From Candidatus Bathyarchaeota archaeon (GTDB taxonomy: Archaea; Thermoproteota; Bathyarchaeia; Bathyarchaeales; Bathycorpusculaceae), in NCBI GenBank assembly GCA_029881805.1, contig JAOULW010000003.1:62001-126000 (forward strand): a stretch of DNA of 64,000 bases, in the 5' to 3' direction. A program made the translations under genes and the position numbers. The notes under the pieces are model-generated. The model ran no database searches and had not been told where the DNA came from. It saw only the letters and a list, made by a program, of their open reading frames with translations. This document shows positions 1-8,094 of the stretch, piece by piece; within the stretch, counting starts at the first letter, position 1; each line of letters opens with the position of its first letter.

Positions 1-141
1 AGACCGCAAGAAATGGTGGAAAAGTTAAGCCATAAAGGCATAATTGTCTCTGCTAGAGCTCATGGATTAAGAATTTCACCCCACTTTTACAATACCGAAG
101 GAGAAATTGACAAGCTAGCAGACGCAATCAAAAAGGGGTAA
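1..141 (+). CDS. Class V aminotransferase / cysteine desulfurase-like protein, C-terminal end (partial)
   Basis: The first 46 codons of the window are open and end at TAA 139-141; the start lies outside. The tail contains the pattern RISPHFYNTEGEID, typical of the C-terminus of PLP-dependent class V aminotransferases (cysteine desulfurase, selenocysteine lyase and relatives), where the Arg lies in the substrate pocket. The catalytic lysine is not in the window, so the substrate cannot be judged. The next gene begins 11 bases downstream on the same strand, so the two may be co-transcribed. Confidence 0.7.
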   Translation, partial: RPQEMVEKLSHKGIIVSARAHGLRISPHFYNTEGEIDKLADAIKKG

Positions 142-152
142 AGAATAACTGC

Positions 153-827
153 ATGACTATAGCGGTTTTATTCGATTTAGAAGACACATTAATCCAGACC
201 CCATGGTCAAATTGGCAGCACGTTCTAGAATTCAGACGCAAAACCAGGGAACAATTAATGGACCTTGGTATTCCGCACAGCGTGCTTGAAGGAATAGAAC
301 GCGCTACCATAATGCGTAACAAAGCCGTTGAACACATTGAGAAAAACTTTACCCGAGTAGAAGCAGAAAAATTTCATCAAGAACTCAGCAAGTTCTTTAG
401 CCAATATGAATTGGAATCAGCTAAAAAATCAAAGCTCCTTCCAGAAACAATACCTACTTTAGAGAAATTAAGAAAAATCGGAGCAAGAATTGGGCTTGTC
501 ACAAATACATCAAGTAAAGCAGTGGAAATCGCTTTTCAACTTCATGGTTTGGAGAAATATTTTGACATTGTTGTGACTAGAGAGAAAGTGAAAAAACTGA
601 AGCCTGACCCAGAAGGCGTCTTGTTGGCTGCAAAAACGCTTGGTGTTAAACGTTTCTGTATGGTTGGCGATTTAGTCTTTGATGTGTTAGCCGCTAGAAA
701 CGCTAATGGAGTATCAATCTTTGTTAAAGGAAGTTTTCAGGAAAAAATAGATCCTCCAGCGGATTATATCGTTCGATCTCTGAGCGAGATTCCAGCAATT
801 GTTAAAAGAGAGATGGAGAAATCTTGA
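153..827 (+). CDS. HAD-superfamily hydrolase (phosphatase-like)
   Basis: This 224-residue protein has the haloacid dehalogenase layout. Motif I is FDLEDTL near residues 7-13, motif II is LVTNTS in the middle, the motif III lysine lies in KLKPDP, and motif IV is GDLVFD. The segment between motifs I and II is long enough for a helical C1 cap, as in phosphoglycolate phosphatase-like members. In motif I the usual second aspartate (DxD), the general acid in phosphatases, is Glu here. The substrate is unknown. The stop codon overlaps the ATG of the following acetyltransferase (TGATG), which suggests translational coupling. Confidence 0.85.
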   Translation: MTIAVLFDLEDTLIQTPWSNWQHVLEFRRKTREQLMDLGIPHSVLEGIERATIMRNKAVEHIEKNFTRVEAEKFHQELSKFFSQYELESAKKSKLLPETIPTLEKLRKIGARIGLVTNTSSKAVEIAFQLHGLEKYFDIVVTREKVKKLKPDPEGVLLAAKTLGVKRFCMVGDLVFDVLAARNANGVSIFVKGSFQEKIDPPADYIVRSLSEIPAIVKREMEKS

Positions 828-1618
828 TGGTCGTAGTTGAGAAGGTTGATGAAAGCAATAGGCAGCACGTTATTGATTCCCTTAAGTCAGATGTTGTTAG
901 GCACGTTTTCGCGTTCCACGACATTCAATACGATCCTCAACACACGACTACTTATGTAGCTTTTGAAAATGGAAAATTGACTGGGTATATCCTCATCTAC
1001 ACTGCTCTGGAGTTTCCAAGCGTAATTTTAGAAAGTGAAAAAGACGCAACAGGAAAACTGATTGAACATGCACCGGAAAATCGGTTCATTATGCATGCTC
1101 CACCAGAACTTTTGCCAATCATAAAGAGAAGATTTCCTGATGCCAAGTATTATGCTGAAAATTGGATGCTAGTCAAAAAAGGACAAGCAAGATTTTTCAA
1201 ATCAGACGCTGTTCGCAGATTGCGCACCAAAGATGATGCTATCAGGCTTGCAGGTCTCCCCTCGTCGCGTGAAGACCGTTCAAGAAGCGGTATAAAGAAA
1301 TATTTGGATTTGATCGGCAGGATGATAATGTATGGCGTTTTTATCGATGAGGAACTAGTTGCTTATGCCGGTTCTTTTCTGCAGCTTCCACAGATTTGGA
1401 TGATAGGTAGAGTGTATACACATCAAGACCACAGGAACAAAGGATATGCAACTTCAGCAACCTCAGCGGTGACAGAAGAGGCTCTGAACAATTCGGAATC
1501 CGCAGCCCTATTTGTAAGATCAGACAACTACTCGGCTATTAGGGTTTATGAGAAGATTGGCTATGAGAAAATAGGCGAAAAACTTTGGGTAGACATGGGG
1601 ACAGGAGTAAAACCCTAA
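827..1618 (+). CDS. GNAT-family N-acetyltransferase
   Basis: The C-terminal third carries the GCN5-related acetyltransferase fold. The acetyl-CoA pyrophosphate loop is seen in HRNKGYATS, followed by VRSDNYSAIRVYEKIGY, the typical beta5-alpha4 segment of FR47-like GNATs. The N-terminal half is a divergent repeat of the fold or a substrate domain. I chose ATG 827, which overlaps the upstream TGA by one base; a TTG at 824 is also in frame and adds one residue. The acceptor substrate cannot be inferred. It is probably in an operon with the HAD hydrolase and converges on valS with a 3-base gap. Confidence 0.85.
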   Translation: MVVVEKVDESNRQHVIDSLKSDVVRHVFAFHDIQYDPQHTTTYVAFENGKLTGYILIYTALEFPSVILESEKDATGKLIEHAPENRFIMHAPPELLPIIKRRFPDAKYYAENWMLVKKGQARFFKSDAVRRLRTKDDAIRLAGLPSSREDRSRSGIKKYLDLIGRMIMYGVFIDEELVAYAGSFLQLPQIWMIGRVYTHQDHRNKGYATSATSAVTEEALNNSESAALFVRSDNYSAIRVYEKIGYEKIGEKLWVDMGTGVKP

Positions 1619-1621
1619 AAG

Positions 1622-4078
1622 CTAATATTTGCTGACAAAACTTATCTCTGAAAATTCTTGGATTTGTCTGCCCCTTCCTTTCTCCGATAATATTTCGAGC
1701 TCTAAGATTTTGCAGGTTCCTGCAACGTCGTCCTTGCTTTCATTGATTATTTGCGTGAATTCGCTGTTTGCGGCATAGATTTTCACCTTTTTTATTGGCG
1801 TATTTAGGGGTTTTCTATTCTCAGACTTCTCTCGTCTAATCTCGGTTATCAAAGCCATAATCAAGTCGCCCTTCTTCTCAGCGTCTTCATCAATTTTTCG
1901 CATATCAGGCTCAGGCCAAGAAGCCAATTGTAAACTTCTGTGACCTATAGTGTCAGCGTACATTGTTTGATATATTTCCTCAGCAATGTGGGGCGATATT
2001 GGGGCCAGCATTTGGATTATACGGTACAGGACATGGTAGAGTGTGAATTGAACGGCCTTTCGCTTCTCTTCGCCGTAGATTTCTGGCTTGTAAAGTCTGT
2101 CCTTCACTGCTTCGATGTACTGGTCGCAGAATACGCGCCACGTGAAATTGCGTGTTTCATCCAGAGCTATATTGAATTCGCATTCCTCAAAGGCTTCCGT
2201 AACTTGTCGCGTTAATTTCTCAGCTTTGCTCAAAAGCCATTTGTCTACAAGCTGAAGTTCGCATTCCTCGCTTATCTTGTAATCTTTTAGCTGACTACTC
2301 ACGAACCTTGCGGCATTCCACAGTTTAGTCAAGAAACGTCGTCCATACTCCACATCTGGCCAACGAAAGGGAATATCTGAACCGATTGCCCCGCCGCTTG
2401 CAGCCCATTGCCGAGAAGCGTCTGTGCCATACTTTTCTAACACTTCTGGTGCCGCAACATAGTTTTTGAGGGATTTGCTCATCTTTCTGCCATCTGAGCC
2501 TAGAACCATGCCATTGATAAGGCAGCTCTTGTATGGGGTCTCGTCGAACAGGGCAAGATGTCTAACCATCAAGTAGTAAGCCCATGTTCGTATGATATCA
2601 ATACCTGAAGGATGCAAGTCCGCTGGAAACAGCCTTCTCCAGTCTTCTCGATCTGGCCAACCGGCATGCACCGCGCAAGATATAGAAGAGTCCATCCAAG
2701 TGTCGAAAACATCCAGCTCGGGAATAAACTCACGACTACCACATTTTGGACACCTATCAATTCTTGGCTTTTCGAGTTTTGGGTCTATTGGAACCCATTC
2801 CTTTTTCGCTAGAATCACCTCGCTGCAGTCCTTGCAGTACCATACAGGTATGGGCGTTCCGAACACGCGTTGACGGCTTATCACCCAATCCCAGTCCAAG
2901 GAGCGAGCCCAATCTACCAAGCGGATTTTCATGTAACTAGGGTACCAAATCACCTTGTTAGCGGTTTCTTCTACCTTGTCGGTTAGAATGCGGGTTCTCA
3001 TGAACCATTGCTTACGTTCAAGAATCTCAACCGGCGCGTCACATCTATCGCATAAACCTATCTCTTGCCGGATTTTTTCGGTTTTTTCAAACAAACCTGC
3101 GGCCTTAAGGTCCTTGACTATGGCTTCTCTAGCCTCATCTATTGTTAATCCCGCATATTTGTCTCCATTCTCGTTTATTTTTCCATTCTCGGTCAGAATC
3201 GTGATTACTGGAAGCTTGTGCTTAATCACGGTCTTTACGTCTTCTTTGTCTCCATAAGTGCATATCATCACTACGCCTGTGCCAAACGACGGATCAACAT
3301 TCTCATCCGGAATTATCTCGACCTCGCGGTCCACGATCGGAACAATTATCTTTTTTCCTACGTGTTTCTTGAATCTTTCATCAAAAGGGTTTACCGCCAC
3401 AGCAACGCACGCGGGTACAAACTCGGGGCGTGTTGTGGCAATCAGTAAATGTTCAGTGTGGATTTCCAACGGAAACTTGATGTAGTGGAGTGCGCCCTCT
3501 TTCTCTTCATAATTGACTTCAGCGTCTGCGATTGCTGTTTCGCAACGAGGACACCAATTTACGGGATGCGTGCCTTGATACATGAAGCCCTTATTGTGTA
3601 GGAGTATGAAACTCAATTGGGTGCGTCTCCAATAATCAGGGTCCATTGTGCGATATTCTGTTGCCCAATCAACGCTACAGCCTAAGCGTATCACGCCTTC
3701 CTTCATCATTGCAATGTACTTCTTAACCAGCTCCTCGCACAATTTTCGGAATTTGTCAGGAGGTGCCTCTCTCTTCCTAACGTTGTTTTCTCTTTCCACC
3801 TGCACTTCTATACTCAAGCCGTGACAGTCCCATCCTTGGGGGAAATAAACATTATAGCCTCTCATGCGCTTGTAGCGAGCCACTATGTCAAAGTATGTCC
3901 AGTTTAACACATTGCCCATATGAAACTCACCGGAAGGATATGGCGGAGGAGTATCGATACTGAAAATTGGGCGCGTCTTGTCTTCCCAGTCAAAGCGGTA
4001 GATGCTCATCTCTCCCCATTTCTTCTGCCACATCTTCTCAATCTCAATGATGTCAAATTCTTTGGGCAAAGACTTCAT
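1622..4078 (-). CDS. valS: Valyl-tRNA synthetase
   Basis: This 818-residue class I aminoacyl-tRNA synthetase charges tRNA-Val. The HIGH-type signature is HMGN at residues 53-56 after PPPYPSGEF, and the KMSKS loop is near residue 530. Paired cysteines in CPRCE and CDRCD in the first half suggest zinc-binding knuckles in the editing/insert region. The HMGN context and length fit archaeal ValS, which is shorter than bacterial ValS and lacks its long C-terminal coiled coil. The ATG at 4078 is followed by a normal N-terminal helix (KEFDIIEIEKMWQ). It is transcribed divergently from the thiamine operon. Confidence 0.97.
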   Translation of the reverse strand: MKSLPKEFDIIEIEKMWQKKWGEMSIYRFDWEDKTRPIFSIDTPPPYPSGEFHMGNVLNWTYFDIVARYKRMRGYNVYFPQGWDCHGLSIEVQVERENNVRKREAPPDKFRKLCEELVKKYIAMMKEGVIRLGCSVDWATEYRTMDPDYWRRTQLSFILLHNKGFMYQGTHPVNWCPRCETAIADAEVNYEEKEGALHYIKFPLEIHTEHLLIATTRPEFVPACVAVAVNPFDERFKKHVGKKIIVPIVDREVEIIPDENVDPSFGTGVVMICTYGDKEDVKTVIKHKLPVITILTENGKINENGDKYAGLTIDEAREAIVKDLKAAGLFEKTEKIRQEIGLCDRCDAPVEILERKQWFMRTRILTDKVEETANKVIWYPSYMKIRLVDWARSLDWDWVISRQRVFGTPIPVWYCKDCSEVILAKKEWVPIDPKLEKPRIDRCPKCGSREFIPELDVFDTWMDSSISCAVHAGWPDREDWRRLFPADLHPSGIDIIRTWAYYLMVRHLALFDETPYKSCLINGMVLGSDGRKMSKSLKNYVAAPEVLEKYGTDASRQWAASGGAIGSDIPFRWPDVEYGRRFLTKLWNAARFVSSQLKDYKISEECELQLVDKWLLSKAEKLTRQVTEAFEECEFNIALDETRNFTWRVFCDQYIEAVKDRLYKPEIYGEEKRKAVQFTLYHVLYRIIQMLAPISPHIAEEIYQTMYADTIGHRSLQLASWPEPDMRKIDEDAEKKGDLIMALITEIRREKSENRKPLNTPIKKVKIYAANSEFTQIINESKDDVAGTCKILELEILSEKGRGRQIQEFSEISFVSKY

Positions 4079-4111
4079 ACTGCAACATCCTAATTCAGCT
4101 TTGACTCTAGG

Positions 4112-4124
4112 AAAAATAAATATA
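4112..4124 (+). promoter_or_regulatory. AT-rich TATA-box candidate for the thiamine operon
   Basis: An A/T-only run (AAAAATAAATATA) lies 20-40 bases before the TPP aptamer and is the best TATA candidate in the valS-cytX intergenic region. With an archaeal spacing of about 25 bases, transcription would begin between about 4140 and 4148. The exact start decides whether the hairpin at 4141-4159 is part of the RNA. Confidence 0.45.
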
Positions 4125-4149
4125 CGACTAAATAAATTATCCCCTACAA

Positions 4150-4248
4150 GGTTTAGGGGAGCTGGGAAACGTGACCTGGCTGAGAGGACGACTGAAAGCG
4201 TCGTCGACCCTCAGAACCTGATCCAGGTAATGCTGGCGGAGGGAAAAA
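4150..4248 (+). promoter_or_regulatory. TPP (thiamin pyrophosphate) riboswitch
   Basis: The segment has the conserved parts of a TPP aptamer in order. GGGG at 4156-4159 pairs with CCC at 4208-4210 as P2. AGCTGGG and CCTGGCT flank an 8-nt loop as P3 and are followed by the pyrimidine-binding CTGAGAGG. A variable P3a stem GACGAC/GTCGTC follows. The pyrophosphate-binding arm ACCTGATCCAGG then TAATGCTGGCGGAGGG closes it. P1 is weak (TTT with AAA). It sits directly upstream of three thiamine genes. No U-run terminator is visible before cytX, and the last aptamer bases form a Shine-Dalgarno-like GGAGGG, so control of translation is more likely than termination (inference). Confidence 0.95.
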
Positions 4249-4249
4249 T

Positions 4250-4330
4250 ATGAAAATAGACGGAAACAGTTCTCCAACTGAAAAATCTAGTTTTCTAAAT
4301 AATATTTTGGAGGAGCATTTGAATGGTTAA
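4250..4330 (+). CDS. Short leader ORF (26 aa) between the riboswitch and cytX
   Basis: ATG 4250 opens a 26-codon frame (MKIDGNSSPTEKSS...) that ends at TAA 4328-4330, overlapping the cytX start (4323) by 8 bases. GGAGGG at 4238-4243, part of the TPP aptamer, lies 6 bases before this ATG at ideal ribosome-binding distance. If translated, the frame would couple ligand binding to cytX through termination-reinitiation. No peptide homologue is recognised and the frame could be fortuitous. cytX also has its own GGAGGAG at 4309-4315. Confidence 0.4.
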   Translation: MKIDGNSSPTEKSSFLNNILEEHLNG

Positions 4331-5582
4331 GCTACCACCCGAATGGGGAACAGAACCAGTACCAGCCGACAAGAGAATTCTAAGATCTGTGGATTATTTT
4401 TTCCTATGGTCTAGTCTAGCAGTAGGTTTGCTTGTGCTTCAAGCTGGTGGTCTGCTTGTTCCGGGTCTATCTGCCTCTGAATCAATAGCCATTGCGATAT
4501 TAGGTTCACTCATAGGCTCTCTTATGCTCGGATTGGCTGGAGGTTTAGGAAGCAAGTATGGTATACCGACAATGGTTAGCCTGAGAGGAGTTTTAGGGTT
4601 AAGAGGATCCTATATTCCAACAATACTCAACGTGGTTCAACTAATCGGCTGGGCTTCGTTTGAAATACTAATAATGGCCAATTCAGCCTTGCTTATTGCT
4701 GGTCCATTTCTAGGCTCGTACACTTTATACTTTTGGATTCTGATTTTTGCACTCTTTTGTATGCTCTTATGCATAGGCGGTCCCTTAATAGTCATAAGAC
4801 AATGGCTCGAAAAATTTGCGATATGGTTAACATACGGCACCGCCATCTTTATCACCTATATAGTTCTTTCCAATTTCCCACAAATCCTTTCGCAACCAGG
4901 AGATGGCTCCTTGCCACTGACGTTAGCATTAGACCTCGTTATAGCAATGCCAATCTCATGGTGGCCTTTAATATCAGACTACAATAGATTTTCAAAAGGC
5001 GAGAAAGGAGCATTTCTAGGAACAGCCACTGGTTATACTTTTGCAAACTCGTGGTTTTACGCCTTAGGTGCATTAATTGTTCTGGCTTACACTAATCAAG
5101 CAGTAATATCGGCCATAGTTTCTATCACCTTCGGAGGTTTAGCTTTAGCCATACTTTTGGTTGATGAAACCGACAATGGATTTGCCGACATTTATTCTGG
5201 GGCCGTGTCAATGCAGAATATTATACCTAAAGTCAAACAGTGGAAGCTTATCGCAATAATTACTGTGATAAGCATATTCCTAGCTGCGTCAATACCTCAA
5301 GACTGGCAATTCACGTATGAGAGTTTCCTACTCTACATAGGAGGAGTTTTTGTGCCTCTCCTAGGCGTGCTTGCAATTGATTTCTATGTAATCAAGAAAA
5401 AACAATATACTAAAGAAGAGTTCTACTCCTCAGCAAAGAGCCTAAGAATTAAACCATTGTTTGCTTGGTTTATCGGAATCTTGACATATTTCGCATTTTA
5501 TAGTTACACGAATCTGGGCTCAAGTATACCGTCCTTCATAGTTTCAGCACTTGTTCTTTACACGCTTGAGAAGGTTATCTGA
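4323..5582 (+). CDS. cytX: NCS1-family permease, probable hydroxymethylpyrimidine (HMP) transporter CytX
   Basis: This 419-residue protein has about 12 hydrophobic segments and the nucleobase:cation symporter-1 pattern. The N-terminal PPEWG and the segment GGLGSKYGIPTMVSLRG are characteristic of the cytosine permease/CytX branch. CytX proteins are assigned to uptake of the thiamine pyrimidine. The position behind a TPP riboswitch and in front of the HMP-phosphate kinase domain supports that substrate over cytosine. GGAGGAG at 4309-4315 precedes ATG 4323 by 7 bases. The stop is one base before the thiDN start. Confidence 0.9.
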   Translation: MVKLPPEWGTEPVPADKRILRSVDYFFLWSSLAVGLLVLQAGGLLVPGLSASESIAIAILGSLIGSLMLGLAGGLGSKYGIPTMVSLRGVLGLRGSYIPTILNVVQLIGWASFEILIMANSALLIAGPFLGSYTLYFWILIFALFCMLLCIGGPLIVIRQWLEKFAIWLTYGTAIFITYIVLSNFPQILSQPGDGSLPLTLALDLVIAMPISWWPLISDYNRFSKGEKGAFLGTATGYTFANSWFYALGALIVLAYTNQAVISAIVSITFGGLALAILLVDETDNGFADIYSGAVSMQNIIPKVKQWKLIAIITVISIFLAASIPQDWQFTYESFLLYIGGVFVPLLGVLAIDFYVIKKKQYTKEEFYSSAKSLRIKPLFAWFIGILTYFAFYSYTNLGSSIPSFIVSALVLYTLEKVI

Positions 5583-5583
5583 A

Positions 5584-6951
5584 ATGGTCAAACAGAAAAG
5601 CAGAATTCCAGTGGCTATTTCAATTGCCGGAAGCGATTCTGGAGGAGGCGCAGGAATTCAAGCAGACCTCAAAACTTTTGCAGTGTTAGGCGTTCATGGA
5701 ACGACGGCAATAACCGCAGTCACAGCACAGAATACCATGGCCGTTGTTTCTGTCGAAGATTTGAAGCCTGAAATGATTCGAACCCAAATAAGAGTAGTGG
5801 CGGAAGACCTAGGAATTGATGCGGGAAAAACAGGAATGCTCCACACGAGGGAAATAATCAAAACTGTTGCGGAAGAGGTCTCAAAGTATAGGTTTCCTTT
5901 AGTTGTTGACCCAGTTATGGTTGCTAAATCCGGTTCGCCATTGCTGATTCCCGAAGCCGTGGATGCTTTGAAGAGCTATCTTCTGCCAAAGACTACCGTT
6001 GTAACACCGAACAGATTTGAAGCTGAAAAACTGGCAGATGCGAAAATTGAAGAACTCAAAGACGTGGAGAACGTGGCTAAAAAAATTTCGATGATGGGAC
6101 CTAAAGCCATCGTTATCAAAGGTGGACACTTGGAAGGCAAAGAAGCAATTGACATCTTGTATCATGAAGGCAGAATCAAGACATTTAAAGCTCAAAGAAT
6201 CGACTCTAGAACAACGCACGGGACTGGCTGCAGCTTCTCAGCGGCCATAGCGGCTGAGCTTGCCAAGAAGACACCAATACCGGTCGCTGTTGAAAAGGCC
6301 AAGGAAATTGTTACATTGGGCATAAAATTTGGATTGACTATTGGAAATGGTTATGGGCCTGTTAATCCTTTGGCTCATCTCTATCGTGAATCCTCACGTT
6401 ATAGTGTTTTGATGAATGTAGAAAATGCCAAGAAGTACATCGAAGCATCACCTGAGGCCGTGGTGCTCGTTCCAGAAGTCGGCATGAACATTGCTATGGC
6501 AATTCCGTATGCAGAAAACATTAAAGATATAGCAGCGATAGAGGGCAGAATCGTTAAAACTCTTGAAGGAGCGAAAGCTGTAGGTAACGCAAAATTTGGA
6601 TGCTCCTCCCACTTGGCCAAATACATTCTTGAAATCCGCAATCACGACGAAAGGAAGGTGGCGGCAATAAACTTCAAATTTTCCGAGAAAATTCTGAAAA
6701 TTCTGGAGAAGCGGGGTATGATTATTTCCTTCTATGATAGAAGAGAAGAGCCTGAAAAAACAAAAAAAGTTGAAGGAATGACCATTCCTTGGGGTGTAAA
6801 AGAGGCCATAAGAAGAATCAAAAAAGCCCCAGACGCCATTTACCATAGAGGAGACGTAGGCAAAGAGTCCATGATAGTCCTTTTCGGTGAACAAGCGTTT
6901 GAACTAGCTAATCTCGTCACAAAAGTTGCAAGTGAAGTTGAAAAGGAATGA
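5584..6951 (+). CDS. thiDN: Bifunctional HMP/HMP-phosphate kinase and ThiN-type thiamine-phosphate synthase
   Basis: The 455-residue product is a two-domain fusion. Residues 1 to about 260 are ThiD, a ribokinase-fold kinase, with AGSDSGGGAGIQADLKTF near the N-terminus and the anion-hole motif THGTGCSFSAA. It phosphorylates HMP and HMP-P. Residues from about 275 to the end are a ThiN domain (VPEVGMNIAMAIPYA, GNAKFGCSSHLAKY, HRGDVGKESMIV), the archaeal replacement for ThiE that joins HMP-PP to thiazole phosphate. ATG 5584 follows the cytX stop by one base; the open frame extends 11 codons further up inside cytX. Expression should follow the TPP riboswitch. Confidence 0.95.
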   Translation: MVKQKSRIPVAISIAGSDSGGGAGIQADLKTFAVLGVHGTTAITAVTAQNTMAVVSVEDLKPEMIRTQIRVVAEDLGIDAGKTGMLHTREIIKTVAEEVSKYRFPLVVDPVMVAKSGSPLLIPEAVDALKSYLLPKTTVVTPNRFEAEKLADAKIEELKDVENVAKKISMMGPKAIVIKGGHLEGKEAIDILYHEGRIKTFKAQRIDSRTTHGTGCSFSAAIAAELAKKTPIPVAVEKAKEIVTLGIKFGLTIGNGYGPVNPLAHLYRESSRYSVLMNVENAKKYIEASPEAVVLVPEVGMNIAMAIPYAENIKDIAAIEGRIVKTLEGAKAVGNAKFGCSSHLAKYILEIRNHDERKVAAINFKFSEKILKILEKRGMIISFYDRREEPEKTKKVEGMTIPWGVKEAIRRIKKAPDAIYHRGDVGKESMIVLFGEQAFELANLVTKVASEVEKE

Positions 6952-7532
6952 AGATGGAGACGACTTATGTTAAGAAGTTAGCTTTGCTCGCCATATTTTC
7001 AGCTCTTGGAGTAGCTATATCGCCTTTCACTTGGTTTGTAGCCTTCGGAACTAAAGCTTATCCAGCGCAACATATGATAAATGCGATTTTGGGAGTACTC
7101 CTAGGTCCACTGTGGACGACGATTGCAGCTATTTTCATTGGGATAATACGGAATATTTTGGGCACAGGAACGGTATATGCTTTTCCAGGAGGAATCTTTG
7201 GCGGACTAGTTGTCGGTTTAGTATATTGGGTTTTCAAACGTTTAAAACTAAGTGAAAAAATAAGATTGGCGGCTGCTCTTTGCGAACCTATAGGTACTCT
7301 TCTAATTGGCGCTCCTCTGGCCATCTTTTTGGTAGCTCCTTGGATGGGTCCTCAAGGCTATTCGGCGACCCTTTTAGATTTAACAGCAATTGAAGGTCCC
7401 CTCTTCGGCTACCTAATCTTTGTAACTTGGTGGGCTTTAAGCTGCGTTCCGGGAACTGTTTTAGGGTTCACTGTGCTAGTAGTTCTAAAAAGAATTGGGA
7501 TAAGCAGGGAAACACTGTTTGGGGAAAAATAA
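6948..7532 (+). CDS. thiW: ECF transporter S component, ThiW family (thiazole uptake)
   Basis: The 194-residue membrane protein has about six hydrophobic segments. It contains TKAYPAQHMINAILGVLLGP and RNILGTGTVYAFPGGIFGG, patterns I associate with ThiW, the substrate-binding subunit of an energy-coupling factor transporter for hydroxyethylthiazole. The start overlaps the thiDN stop (ATGA); a second ATG lies at 6954. No EcfA or EcfT gene is in the window, so the ATPase and T subunits must be encoded elsewhere. Together CytX, ThiDN and ThiW would let the cell build thiamine phosphate from imported pyrimidine and thiazole, although a ThiM-type kinase is not seen. Confidence 0.88.
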   Translation: MKMETTYVKKLALLAIFSALGVAISPFTWFVAFGTKAYPAQHMINAILGVLLGPLWTTIAAIFIGIIRNILGTGTVYAFPGGIFGGLVVGLVYWVFKRLKLSEKIRLAAALCEPIGTLLIGAPLAIFLVAPWMGPQGYSATLLDLTAIEGPLFGYLIFVTWWALSCVPGTVLGFTVLVVLKRIGISRETLFGEK

Positions 7533-8094
7533 GCAGAAAATCAAACTGAAAGGCAAGGATGTTCTTGGAAAAAAAGTGCTAATATTAGGTGAGAGCGGTT
7601 CAGGAAAGACCAAGTTGGCTGCGAAATTACTTTGGGAGTTGATGAAGCTTATAGACCACGAGCGAATAACGGTCATTGATCTGGCTCCTCAAAGAACCCG
7701 TGACGTTGGCGGAAAATTGGCCGATTATTCGGATTCAATTAAGAGAGTGAAGTATCTTTATCCAGAAAAGGTTTACACGCCTAGAATAGCTGGAACCTCG
7801 CCCGAAGAAGTGCTACAGTATGCGACATTGAATAGGAAAATCATGGAACCACTCTTTAACAACTTTGCAAAGAACCCAACTGAAGCCATCATCATAAATG
7901 ATATCACATTGTACCTTCATAGGGGCGAATTGAAAACTGTTATGAAATGTGTAAGACTGGCTAAGACATTTCTAGCTACTGCATACTACGGATCAAAACT
8001 TGCCAGTGATCTAGGAACAGGGATAAGCGCAAGGGAAAGGCAAATGACAAATGAATTGGCAACTTCTATGGATCTGGTTATTAAGATTGATTAG
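7519..8094 (+). CDS. P-loop NTPase of unknown function, last gene of the thiamine operon
   Basis: The 191-residue protein has a Walker A GESGSGKTK near residue 25 and a hydrophobic Walker B-like strand ending in ND (AIIINDITLYL) in the second half. It does not look like an ABC ATPase: there is no LSGGQ signature. It also does not resemble a known thiamine kinase. The only plausible start is TTG 7519, which overlaps thiW by 14 bases, so it is probably co-transcribed and under the riboswitch. It converges with fdhD by a 4-base overlap. Function unknown. Confidence 0.75.
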   Translation: MGKNKQKIKLKGKDVLGKKVLILGESGSGKTKLAAKLLWELMKLIDHERITVIDLAPQRTRDVGGKLADYSDSIKRVKYLYPEKVYTPRIAGTSPEEVLQYATLNRKIMEPLFNNFAKNPTEAIIINDITLYLHRGELKTVMKCVRLAKTFLATAYYGSKLASDLGTGISARERQMTNELATSMDLVIKID

